The notes beneath the pieces are model-generated. The model made no database searches and was not told where the DNA came from. It saw only the letters and a program-made list of their open reading frames with translations. Position numbers and translations under genes: made by a program. From CAWIUB01 sp963839175 (GTDB lineage Bacteria > Actinomycetota > Actinomycetes > Mycobacteriales > Jatrophihabitantaceae): DNA of 64,000 bases. Of the stretch, positions 50,043-57,233 are shown in pieces. Position 1 is the stretch's first letter; each line of letters opens with the position of its first letter. Location: positions 14,621 through 78,620 of the forward strand of contig CAWIUB010000026.1 of NCBI GenBank assembly GCA_963839175.1. The letters run 5' to 3'.

Positions 50043-51392
50043 CAGGGCCTCGGCAAAGTTGATCTGGTCGTTATCTGAGTCGTGTTGATCCCGGCTTATA
50101 GCAGCAGGGGTAGCACTCGGCTGGGATGTCGTGCGACTCGGCGGGTGGCGGCGGCGATGTTGGTGGCGCCGTGACGGCGGTGGATGCTGATGGCCAGGTT
50201 GCGCAAGACTGCCATCACGGCGGGGCCGTGGCCGACGCGGATCTGAGACAGGTCCTCGGCGAAGGTGACGTCACGGATCCAGTGCAGCCTGTTCTCGATG
50301 CTCCAGTGCCCGCGGATGATGTCGGCTAGTTCGTCGGGCCGGATCTGGTCCTGGTCGAGGTCGGTGATCGCGTAGACGATCTCGCTGTGCCAGCGGCGTG
50401 CGGTCAGCGGGCGGCGTCGGCGGGTGATCTGGATCGCGAGGCGGGCGTGCGGGAAGCCGATCCCGACGCCGACTGCGGTGATCTTGACGGTGCGGGACTC
50501 GACCCGCCCGTGGCCCTTGCCTGCGGTGAGGTCCACGGCCGGGATGTCACGCCAGGGCAGGGTCTCGAGCTGCTGATACAGGCTGGGCTGGTTGCCCTTC
50601 ACGATGAACACGTAGTGCGCGCCACGCCCGTGCAGGTACTCGGCGTGCTCGCGCTGGGTGTGCATCGCATCCGCGGTCACGACCGCTCCGGTGATGTCGA
50701 CACTGTCGAGCAACGGCGCGAACGCGGTGATCTCGTTGGTCTTCCCGTCCACCACGCACTGCCCGAGCACCGTCCCGTCACCGTGCTCGAGGGCGGCGAG
50801 CAGGTGCACCGCCCGCCCCTCACCGGTGCGCGCACCACGGGCGGTCTTGCCGTCCACCGCGATCGCCCGCCACCTCGGGCCAGGCTCGGCGACCGTGGCA
50901 GCAAGCCAACCCGACACCGCCCGGTCCAGGATGGCGGGATCGACCCGCTGAAGCGTGCGGCGGATCGCGCTCTCGCTCGGCGCCACCCGCCCGATACCGA
51001 GCCGGACCCGGACCGCCGGGCTGAGCTCACGGGCCCACTCGGAGATCGCGGTGAACGAGCGAGCCCCCGCCAGCACCGCGCACACCCCGATCCCCAAGAT
51101 CACCGCGAGCCGGTGGCGAACCCCGCGCCGGGCCCGCGGATCGACAACGCCGGACAGTGCCATCAGCAGATCCGCCGGGACATCACCAGCACCCAGGACA
51201 CGCTGAACGGGCTGGCCAACAACGGACGGGATCAGCGAAGATACACACGCAGGCACGGCACACGCTCCGGTCATCACGATGGCGTCGAGAACCTTCATGA
51301 TCACCAGCGCGCGCCGTGCCGCACCGCTTCTACACCCTCACCGGCGTGTCACCCCACGACACGCCCAAGATCACGACTTTGCCGAGGCCCTG
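50043..51392 (-). mobile_element. ISAs1 family insertion sequence with 10-base target duplication
   Basis: A 1350-base element. The terminal inverted repeats are perfect over 17 bases: CAGGGCCTCGGCAAAGT at 50043-50059 and its complement at 51376-51392. It is flanked by a perfect 10-base direct repeat CGTCTGGCCC at 50033-50042 and 51393-51402. Everything needed for mobility appears intact, which suggests a recent insertion. Confidence 0.93.
50096..51304 (-). CDS. ISAs1 family transposase
   Basis: A 402-residue DDE transposase. It has the family N-terminus (LLMALSGVVDPRARRGVRHR, LAVILGIGVCAVLAGARSF), the catalytic aspartates in RAIAVDGKTARGAR and GAVVTADAMHTQREHAEYL, and the late glutamate region GHWSIENRLHWIRDVTFAED. 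Full length with no internal stop. It fills most of the insertion sequence and reads leftwards. Confidence 0.93.
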   Translation of the reverse strand: MIMKVLDAIVMTGACAVPACVSSLIPSVVGQPVQRVLGAGDVPADLLMALSGVVDPRARRGVRHRLAVILGIGVCAVLAGARSFTAISEWARELSPAVRVRLGIGRVAPSESAIRRTLQRVDPAILDRAVSGWLAATVAEPGPRWRAIAVDGKTARGARTGEGRAVHLLAALEHGDGTVLGQCVVDGKTNEITAFAPLLDSVDITGAVVTADAMHTQREHAEYLHGRGAHYVFIVKGNQPSLYQQLETLPWRDIPAVDLTAGKGHGRVESRTVKITAVGVGIGFPHARLAIQITRRRRPLTARRWHSEIVYAITDLDQDQIRPDELADIIRGHWSIENRLHWIRDVTFAEDLSQIRVGHGPAVMAVLRNLAISIHRRHGATNIAAATRRVARHPSRVLPLLL

Positions 51393-51402
51393 CGTCTGGC
51401 CC

Positions 51403-51674
51403 AGCGCCCGCCAGACGCCCGCTGAGGACGAGGCGGAGGGGTTCGAGTCGCAGCTCTCGTCACGCCTCCTTGGCAGCGATTGCGAGCGTCTCCCGCCGTC
51501 GGGCCGACGCGCCCGAGCTTCGTCCAACTCGGGAGCGCGGCCGTCTCCTGACTGCGCTCCTGCTTTCGCCCTCCGAGCAGCAGCGACCGGCGCTTGAGCG
51601 GTGGGCCCTCGGGATCCCGTGCGCACGAAGGCGATCCGCCCGGACGGCGCGCCGCCTCGACGCCGCGCGCGGCG
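51403..51674. other. spacer right of ISAs1, no gene supported
   Basis: About 270 bases continuous with 49778-50042 before insertion of the element. If the element and one copy of the duplication are removed, a minus-strand frame stays open through the join, but it resembles nothing I know and has poor composition for a protein. Confidence 0.35.
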
Positions 51675-52124
51675 CTAGCCCCCGATGACACCGATCTGCA
51701 CCAGGAACTCGAGCAGGCCCCAGTACTGGCGCTCGGCGACGACGAGGCCGTCGCGGACCTCGTGGAGGAACACGGCCGGCAGGTCGATCGGGCATCCCGT
51801 CGGCGGCACCGCCTCGACGTCGGCGCCCAACAGCGCCTTGCCGAAGTCGCCGAGCACGGTCAAACCGGTGTTCGTCCCGGTAATGCGCAGCTCGTTCGCG
51901 ACATGCGCGCCGTCGGCGAGCGTCGACACCGGCTCGAATCGGATGTCCGGCACGCACGCGAAGTCCATCTCGTAGGACGCGAGCAGGTCGTCAGGCGTGC
52001 CGTCCTGCGGCCAGCCGGGGCGTTGGGTTCGGGCGTTTGGTGCATACAGGCCGCGCAGCGCGTCGAGATCGTGCGCGTTCACCGCATCGATCACCCGGCC
52101 CGCCACCTCGCGTGCGTCGCTCAT
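51675..52124 (-). CDS. SnoaL-like / NTF2-fold protein
   Basis: A 149-residue protein of the SnoaL-like ester-cyclase/steroid-isomerase fold: AGRVIDAVNAHDLDALRGLY, then YEMDFACVPDIRFEPVSTLA, VANELRITGTNTG, and LPAVFLHEVRDGLVVAERQYWGLL. Some members are polyketide cyclases, but many have no known activity, and no biosynthetic genes are near. Complete with a start at 52124. Confidence 0.8.
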   Translation of the reverse strand: MSDAREVAGRVIDAVNAHDLDALRGLYAPNARTQRPGWPQDGTPDDLLASYEMDFACVPDIRFEPVSTLADGAHVANELRITGTNTGLTVLGDFGKALLGADVEAVPPTGCPIDLPAVFLHEVRDGLVVAERQYWGLLEFLVQIGVIGG

Positions 52125-52510
52125 GGCGCGACGCTAGCCGATCGTCCGATCGTCGGTGTGCGCAGGACTCTTCCGCTCGCGAGCGAGCGGGAGCCGCCGA
52201 CGTGGGCGGGGCCGTTGCTCGTGCTCAGGCAGGCCACCGCTCCCGGTCGCTCGGTCCCGCCGCCGCTTTCACCTGGATCAGCAACTCGCCACCGGCGCTG
52301 GCGATGCTCCTGCCGGGAGGACCCGCGACACACCCGAACTCGCGACGGACGACCCGAAGTCGGCAAGGCTGCCCCCGAAGGTCGGGACGGTGACTTCATA
52401 CCGCTCCTCCTGCTGGCGCGTTTGGGGATGTGCGACTGGTGCGAACAGTTCCGAGCGTGTGACTGGGTTGTTGTCAGGATGCCGTGGGGCACTGACATTC
52501 CTGGTGACGT
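52125..52510. other. 386-base spacer at the left end of the recombinase unit
   Basis: No gene supported. It should contain the left boundary of the recombinase element. I could not identify matching end sequences at the right side. Confidence 0.35.
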
Positions 52511-54569
52511 CTAACAGGTGGCGGCGGCGGCGAAGGGCCGCCGGCCCGCGGTCTTGAGGTGGCCCGACTCGGCGAGGCGTCGTCGGCAGGCTGCCTCGAC
52601 CTGCGGAGTCCAGGGGATGCAGAGCCGGTTGCCGACACCTCGGCGGGCGGCGAGTTGGGCGGTCTCGATCCAGTAGTAGATGACGCCGGTGCTGCAGCCG
52701 AGCCGGTTGGCGGCGTGCGCGACGCTGATCTCGCCGTGGGTGTAGGTCGCCGGGGCTGGGATGTGGTGGGCGTGCCGGATCCACTGCACGGCCTTGACGT
52801 CGAAGGGGCGCCCGGTGCCGGTGCTCAGCCCGGCCGCGTTGAGCAATTCGGCGAGTTCGGCGGTCGGGGTGCTCGGACCGAACCGCTGGACCATCGCCAC
52901 GGCCGGTGAGGGGCTGCGTTTCGCGGTTCCGGGGTGCACGGCTCGGGCGACTTGGAGCTGTTCGGCTGCGCCGGTGTGCCAGCGGATCCCGATGCTGACC
53001 TTGCCGCGGTCGGTCTCGGGGAGCAGGGTGATGTCGGCGATCAGCGTGCGGAGCAGGCGTTTGCGGTCCTTGTGGCTGGTGCTCGGCGCGTGCCAGAGGC
53101 CGGGTAGGTCGCCGGCCACGACCTCCAGTTCCGCCCGGCTGGGCAGCGGCGGCAGGCTGTCGCGTGCCGCCGCAAGTGCCTGTTCGGCGTCGGCCACCGC
53201 GGCGAGCCGGTTCTCCCAGCGGGTCTCCAGGTTGCGGGCCACCAGCCGGTTCTCCGGTTCGACGGCGTGGAAGGCGCGTTCGGCCCGGTCGGCCTGGTAG
53301 CGGGCCCGTTCGACGGCCAGTTGTGCGGCCCGGCTGACGCGCTGGTGCCGGTCGGCGACCTGGTCCGCGGCGGCCAACGCGAGCGCGACTTCCTGCGGCG
53401 TCAATGCGGCTAGCAGCCGCTCGGCGACGGCGTCGTCCACGGGTGGCCGCGGTGACTGACCGGCAGGTTGGGGTGGTCAACCGGTCCGCGCGTGAGGAGC
53501 ATTCATAGGCCGGGCGGGAGCCGGCGTGGTAGTTGGTGCGCATCGGTTTGCCGCAGGACCCGCAGGCGATGATGCCCTGACACAGCGCGGATCCCTCGCG
53601 CGGCGGCCGGGCCCCGGTGTTGGTGCGGTTGGCGGCCAGCCTGGCCTCGTTGGCAAGGAACTGCGCCCAGCTGAGGTAGCCCTCGTGGTGGGCGTGGATC
53701 AACACCGGCCACTCGCGGCGGGGCCGCTCGGTCAGCCCGGTGTGCACGCTGCCGTCCGGGTCGACCCGGCGGCGGGAAGTGTAGCGGCCGTGCACGTACG
53801 CCCCGGCGTAGCACGGGTTGCGCAGCACGCCCAGCACCCGGGCGTGGGTGAGCTTGCCCCAGCGCAGCTGACCGGCCCAGGCCCCGCCGTAGGCGCGCAG
53901 CGGGAACCGGCGGTCGCTGAACGCGGCGACCACCCCGTAGGCCGAGCCGCACGCGGCGAACGCGGCGAACAGATCATTGATCGCGGCCTGGACCTCGGCG
54001 TCGGGGTCGATCACGACCGCGCCGTCCTCGTCGTGGAGGTAGCCGACCGGCAGCGGGGTGCGCAGCTCGCCGCGGGCGGCGGCGGCCCGCTTGCTGGCCT
54101 GTAGCCGCTGCGCCATCACGTGCAGTTCCACCTCCCCGATCGTGCTCTTCATGCCGAGCAGCATCCGGTCGTTGACATCGCGTGGGTCGTAGACGCCGTC
54201 GGAGTCGATCAGCAGCGTGGCGGTGATCGTCGCGAACTCCATCAGCCGGGCCACCTCGGCATTGGAGCGGGCCAGCCGGGAGATCTCGATCCCGAAGATC
54301 GCGCCGACCTCGCCGGAACAGACCCGGCTCACCAGTTCGGTGAACCCGGCCCGGGCCACGCCCCACCGGCCCGACACCCCCAGATCGGTGTCGATCACCA
54401 GCACGGCGGCCCGCGCCCAGCCCAGCCGCACCGCCTCCTCGGCCAGCCCGTACTGGCGAGCTGTCGACTCGGTGTGCTCGCGGACCTGCGCCATCGACGA
54501 CTGCCGCAGGTAGATCACCGCCAGCCGGTCCCGATGCCCGCTGTTGATCTTCGCTTCGCCGTTCACCAC
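52511..54569 (-). pseudogene. serine recombinase with a single-base frameshift
   Basis: The resolvase-type N-terminus (RLAVIYLRQSSMAQVREHTE with the catalytic serine, DTDLGVSGRWGVARAGFTEL, IFGIEISRLARSNAEVARL) and the recombinase domain (LRNPCYAGAYVHGRYTSRRR; zinc-ribbon CGSCGKPMRTNYHAG) read in one frame to about 53443. The rest (VDDAVAERLLAALTPQEVAL through a coiled coil to a C-terminal helix-turn-helix, RLGCSTGVIYYWIETAQL) is in the next frame, ending at 52511. One extra C in a CCC run at 53441-53443 explains the shift. Together they would make about 685 residues. The gene is either inactive or affected by a sequencing error. Confidence 0.85.
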
Positions 54570-54660
54570 CGCCGCCTTCCAGCGCCGCCATCGTCATGTT
54601 CGCCAGCACCGCCACCGCCTCTGCCCGCACGGAGCACGACAACCCGCCGGCGCCCACCGT

Positions 54661-55011
54661 CTACGTCAACTCGCGTCGGGCCAGCAGTTCGGCGTTGATC
54701 GCCGAGATCTCGCCCAGCACCGCCTGCACCTGCTCACTGCGGCGCAGCCGGGCCCGCACCGCCGCGACCAGCGCTGCCGGCACATAGCGCGCCCGCCCCC
54801 GCCCGGCCGGGCGGGGCGCGAAGTACGCGTAGGGGCCGTGCGGATCGCCGTCCGCGCACCGGCACTCCGGCTTGCCGCAGCGGCGTGTCTGCTCCACCAG
54901 CGAGCCGGCCAGCACCTGCTCCACGTCGCCCAGGCGTGCCGCCAGCCGATGGCGGCGAGTTAGCAACACCCGCGTCGACAGGCCATCCAAATTGCTCTTG
55001 TGCATATTCAT
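54661..55011 (-). CDS. DUF6788 family protein of recombinase unit
   Basis: A 116-residue protein starting MNMHKSNLDGLSTRVLLTRR, with a cysteine motif RRCGKPECRCADGDPHGPYAYF that resembles a small metal-binding knuckle, and a helical C-terminus. Proteins with this motif accompany recombinases of the type encoded downstream. It may assist recombination or bind DNA; no experiment is known to me. Gap to the recombinase start is 91 bases. Confidence 0.75.
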   Translation of the reverse strand: MNMHKSNLDGLSTRVLLTRRHRLAARLGDVEQVLAGSLVEQTRRCGKPECRCADGDPHGPYAYFAPRPAGRGRARYVPAALVAAVRARLRRSEQVQAVLGEISAINAELLARRELT

Positions 55012-55044
55012 CACACAAGAGTATGACGTGCCGACGACCGGCGA

Positions 55045-55272
55045 TCAACGACCCTGGATCGCGCGTGTCGCCGCCGCGAGCTCGCCCAGCCCCTCAGCCG
55101 ACAATCGCTGCGGTACCGGCGGCTCGCCACGGTCGGTCCACCCCCGCGACACCGTGATCAACCCGGACACCCCGCCCGAGCACACGAACACCGTGTCCCC
55201 GCCGCGACGCTTGACGTAGAGAACCTCCAGCCGCTGCCCACTCAGCGGATGAAACGGATGAGTGACGACCAC
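55045..55272 (-). CDS. DUF5372 family protein of recombinase unit
   Basis: A 75-residue frame from a GTG at 55272: VVVTHPFHPLSGQRLEVLYV, then KRRGGDTVFVCSGG and SRGWTDRGEPP. The THPFHPLxG start and TVFV/WTD pattern are those of DUF5372 proteins found in front of DUF6788-recombinase pairs. The open frame continues upstream through the SRP RNA gene, but that part is not protein-like. The start could also be a TTG nine bases upstream. Confidence 0.65.
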   Translation of the reverse strand: MVVTHPFHPLSGQRLEVLYVKRRGGDTVFVCSGGVSGLITVSRGWTDRGEPPVPQRLSAEGLGELAAATRAIQGR

Positions 55273-55360
55273 GAAACCCAAATCGTCACTGGACGACGCG
55301 GCACTATGCCGCCTCCGTCGGGAACCCGAACGACCGGACCCGGGAATGGGCGGGTTTCGG

Positions 55361-55448
55361 GACCCCCCGCGCACCCGCCAGAGCCTGCTTATCCTTGCTG
55401 CCTTCCGGCCCTGGGGAGGTTCACAGGGTGGGCGCCGCACGGGGGGTC
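55361..55448 (-). ncRNA. ffs: signal recognition particle RNA (4.5S-type)
   Basis: The minus strand folds into a long hairpin closed by GACCCCCC/GGGGGGTC and carries the conserved SRP domain IV: CCCAGGGCCGGAAGGCAGCA followed by AGGATAAGCAGGCTCTGGCG. The GGAA tetraloop and the asymmetric internal loop that binds Ffh are intact. It is about 88 nt, the usual size for actinobacterial SRP RNA. It lies divergent from tRNA-Ser, as is common near dnaX in this phylum. Confidence 0.93.
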
Positions 55449-55456
55449 GACGGGCG

Positions 55457-55505
55457 AGTCTACGCGAGCAGCGAGTTGGGTCGGCCCGAGGCGGGCCCGT
55501 ATCCT
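55457..55505. promoter_or_regulatory. back-to-back promoters for SRP RNA and tRNA-Ser
   Basis: Plus strand: -35 TTGGGT at 55476-55481 and -10 TATCCT at 55500-55505, 18 bases apart, with tRNA-Ser starting eight bases later. Minus strand: a -10 like TAGACT at 55457-55462 lies about nine bases before the SRP RNA; its -35 is unclear. Assigned by consensus and spacing only. Confidence 0.5.
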
Positions 55506-55512
55506 GTCGCGC

Positions 55513-55597
55513 GGAGGATTCGCCTAGTGGCCTAGGGCGCACGATTGGAAATCGTGTTGGGGGCAACCCCTCGCGGGTTCAAATCCCGCATCCTCCG
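55513..55597 (+). tRNA. tRNA-Ser (anticodon GGA)
   Basis: An 85-nt class II tRNA. The acceptor arms GGAGGAT and ATCCTCC pair with discriminator G. The anticodon stem CGATT/AATCG encloses TGGAA with anticodon GGA. The variable arm is long (TGTTGGGGGCAACCCCTCG) as expected for serine, and the T arm GCGGGTTCAAATCCCGC is perfect. CCA is not encoded. Confidence 0.95.
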
Positions 55598-55627
55598 CTG
55601 TGGCAGTCCGACAGGCGCCGTCGAGCG

Positions 55628-56044
55628 CTACCGGTCCAAGCGGACTTCGCTGAGCCCGGCTTCGTTGATGACGTAGAACCAGGGGCCTGTAGGGCGCATC
55701 CGGACGATCTGCTCGATGGCGTCCCAATGCTTAACTACACGCACTAGCCACTCCCACGTCGGGAGATCGCGCTTTCCGCCAATCCAAAAGACCCGCAACT
55801 TGGCTGCCGTGAGCTGACGGAGCTCTTCGCGCTTCGTCCGAATTCGGCGGTCGCGGCCGATGACGATAAGCCCTCGGCGGGCAACGGCAGGAATCCATTC
55901 GGGATCGGCCACGCCGAGTGGACACTCCGGTATGAGTGGATGGCCGACATAGATCGTGTCTCGACGGGCTGCAGCGAGCGCCTTACCCAAGCCCAGAGCG
56001 CTCTCATCAACGTAGAAGCGGAGATTACTTGGATCTGCCGTCAC
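55628..56044 (-). CDS. VapC45-like PIN-domain toxin
   Basis: A 138-residue PIN-like ribonuclease: LRFYVDESALGLGKALAAAR with the first acidic residues, then WIPAVARRGLIVIGRDRRIR with the second acidic site. Length and layout match the mycobacterial VapC45 toxin. It is the second gene of a pair, 17 bases after the antitoxin. It should cut a structured RNA when free of its antitoxin. Confidence 0.82.
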   Translation of the reverse strand: MTADPSNLRFYVDESALGLGKALAAARRDTIYVGHPLIPECPLGVADPEWIPAVARRGLIVIGRDRRIRTKREELRQLTAAKLRVFWIGGKRDLPTWEWLVRVVKHWDAIEQIVRMRPTGPWFYVINEAGLSEVRLDR

Positions 56045-56061
56045 CTCACGGGATCGCTCCG

Positions 56062-56775
56062 CTAGGCGGCGGTGTCAGCGCGCAATAGCTCATACCGGAC
56101 CGCCGCATCGACTGATGCCCTTGGAAGATCGTAAAGGTCAGCGATCATGTTAGGGGTGTCACCGGCGCGTACCAACTCGGCGATGATCTCGGTACGCACA
56201 CCACGGACAACGGGCTCACCGAAGCTCTTGAGAGGGTCAATCAGCACTTCGGCGATGTCCGAAACCGGCCGAAGGCTACGTACCTCGGCGTCAGTACTGG
56301 ACGACGTCCAGTCCGCTGATCGCCTGAAGTCCTCCGCTTCGCGGGACCAGTCAAACATCCCTTGACCCGTCCGAACGACGATCGACAGGCGCCTATCGAG
56401 GCCCACTTCATCCTGAACGCGGCGAACCAATTCACGGCCCTCCACGGCGAGCCAGGTCTTGGCCGAGGCGAGCGGATACGGAGTGCCCAACTCCTCCCGC
56501 AACCGCTCGACCGCCGGACGCATCCGGATCAGCGGTACGCCCGCACCTCGATACTCAGAAAGCAGTCTGGTATCGATGAACTCACCCCAAGTGACCGACT
56601 CGTCACCGGTTGATTCAACGCGAACCACCGGCGGGTAGGTTCGACCACCCCGCCGGTAGCCGTCGATCCATCTGCGCGCGGTACCCGGTGTCAGGACGAG
56701 AATGTGATCGACTTGACCGAACCCGTAGACGGGTCGATCCAGAAGACTCGCCACTCTCGCCACAGCTGTCATCAT
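56062..56775 (-). CDS. VapB45-like (DUF433) antitoxin
   Basis: A 237-residue protein from the ATG pair at 56775/56772: MMTAVARVASLLDRPVYGFG, TPGTARRWIDGYRRGGRTYP, then VTWGEFIDTRLLSEYRGAGV and a C-terminal DUF433-type helix-turn-helix (GVRTEIIAELVRAGDTPNMI, LYDLPRASVDAAVRYELL). Size matches mycobacterial VapB45 (about 239). The open frame extends to 57093, but the added part lacks similarity. It should neutralise the toxin and repress the pair. Confidence 0.8.
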   Translation of the reverse strand: MMTAVARVASLLDRPVYGFGQVDHILVLTPGTARRWIDGYRRGGRTYPPVVRVESTGDESVTWGEFIDTRLLSEYRGAGVPLIRMRPAVERLREELGTPYPLASAKTWLAVEGRELVRRVQDEVGLDRRLSIVVRTGQGMFDWSREAEDFRRSADWTSSSTDAEVRSLRPVSDIAEVLIDPLKSFGEPVVRGVRTEIIAELVRAGDTPNMIADLYDLPRASVDAAVRYELLRADTAA

Positions 56776-57233
56776 GCCAGCGGGCGCCGACGATTTCGTG
56801 CTCGAACGCCGGCGCGGTCGAGCAACCGTGCCACGGAATCCCAGGAGGTCCCCACCTCCCGGGAGATCGACGTGAGCGATCGGCCGGTTTTGGTGCAACC
56901 GTACGACCTCCGCTTGGTAGGGCCGTGTTGAGCGCCAGCTGGACTGAACGGGTTCGGCGTCAGCAGCGGGGACCAGAGGCGATAGCCCTTCAGATTGCTG
57001 TACTAGCGTCGCGTGAGCAGTCGCACCCGAGTCCACTATCGGGTTCATGGGCGGAACTCGAAAGTTCGAGTAAGCGCGAGTCACCTCCGCCACTCAGTGC
57101 TTCCGCCCGGCCGGGTGCGAGGCGATGGTCGGAGCGTGAAGGCCGCAGACATGGTTCGAGGCGGCACACCCCCCGATAGTGCCGCCTCCCAAACGCGGAC
57201 CTTACCTGATGGTTGTCTGGATTATCAAGCGAA
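56776..57233. other. 458-base spacer, no gene supported
   Basis: Upstream of the VapBC45-like pair. Open frames on both strands show no similarity or ribosome binding sites I trust. The promoter of the toxin-antitoxin pair should be here. The composition is less GC-rich near 57185-57240 than elsewhere. Confidence 0.35.

Larger units (their letters stand above)
52511..55272 (-). mobile_element. three-gene serine recombinase unit, ends not resolved
   Basis: DUF5372, DUF6788 and a serine recombinase are read in that order on the minus strand, starting about 90 bases downstream of the SRP RNA gene. This three-gene set recurs as a small mobile unit in actinobacteria and other bacteria. The exact ends and any attachment duplication were not found, so the coordinates given are those of the genes only. 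Confidence 0.65.

Noticed and set aside
49780..50088. Plus-strand open frame of 102 codons between the IS elements
   Set aside because: Extends into the ISAs1 end, is arginine-rich and matches nothing; typical of non-coding high-GC DNA.
51425..51450. GGTTCGAGTC resembling a tRNA T-loop
   Set aside because: No acceptor stem, D arm or anticodon arm can be built around it.
52278..52510. Extension of the first recombinase frame to 52278
   Set aside because: After the frameshift near 53443 this frame is arginine/proline-rich nonsense; the real C-terminus is in the frame ending at 52511.
55045..55566. A 173-codon minus-strand frame through the SRP RNA gene
   Set aside because: Only its last 75 codons look like a protein (DUF5372); the rest overlaps the SRP RNA and tRNA promoter.
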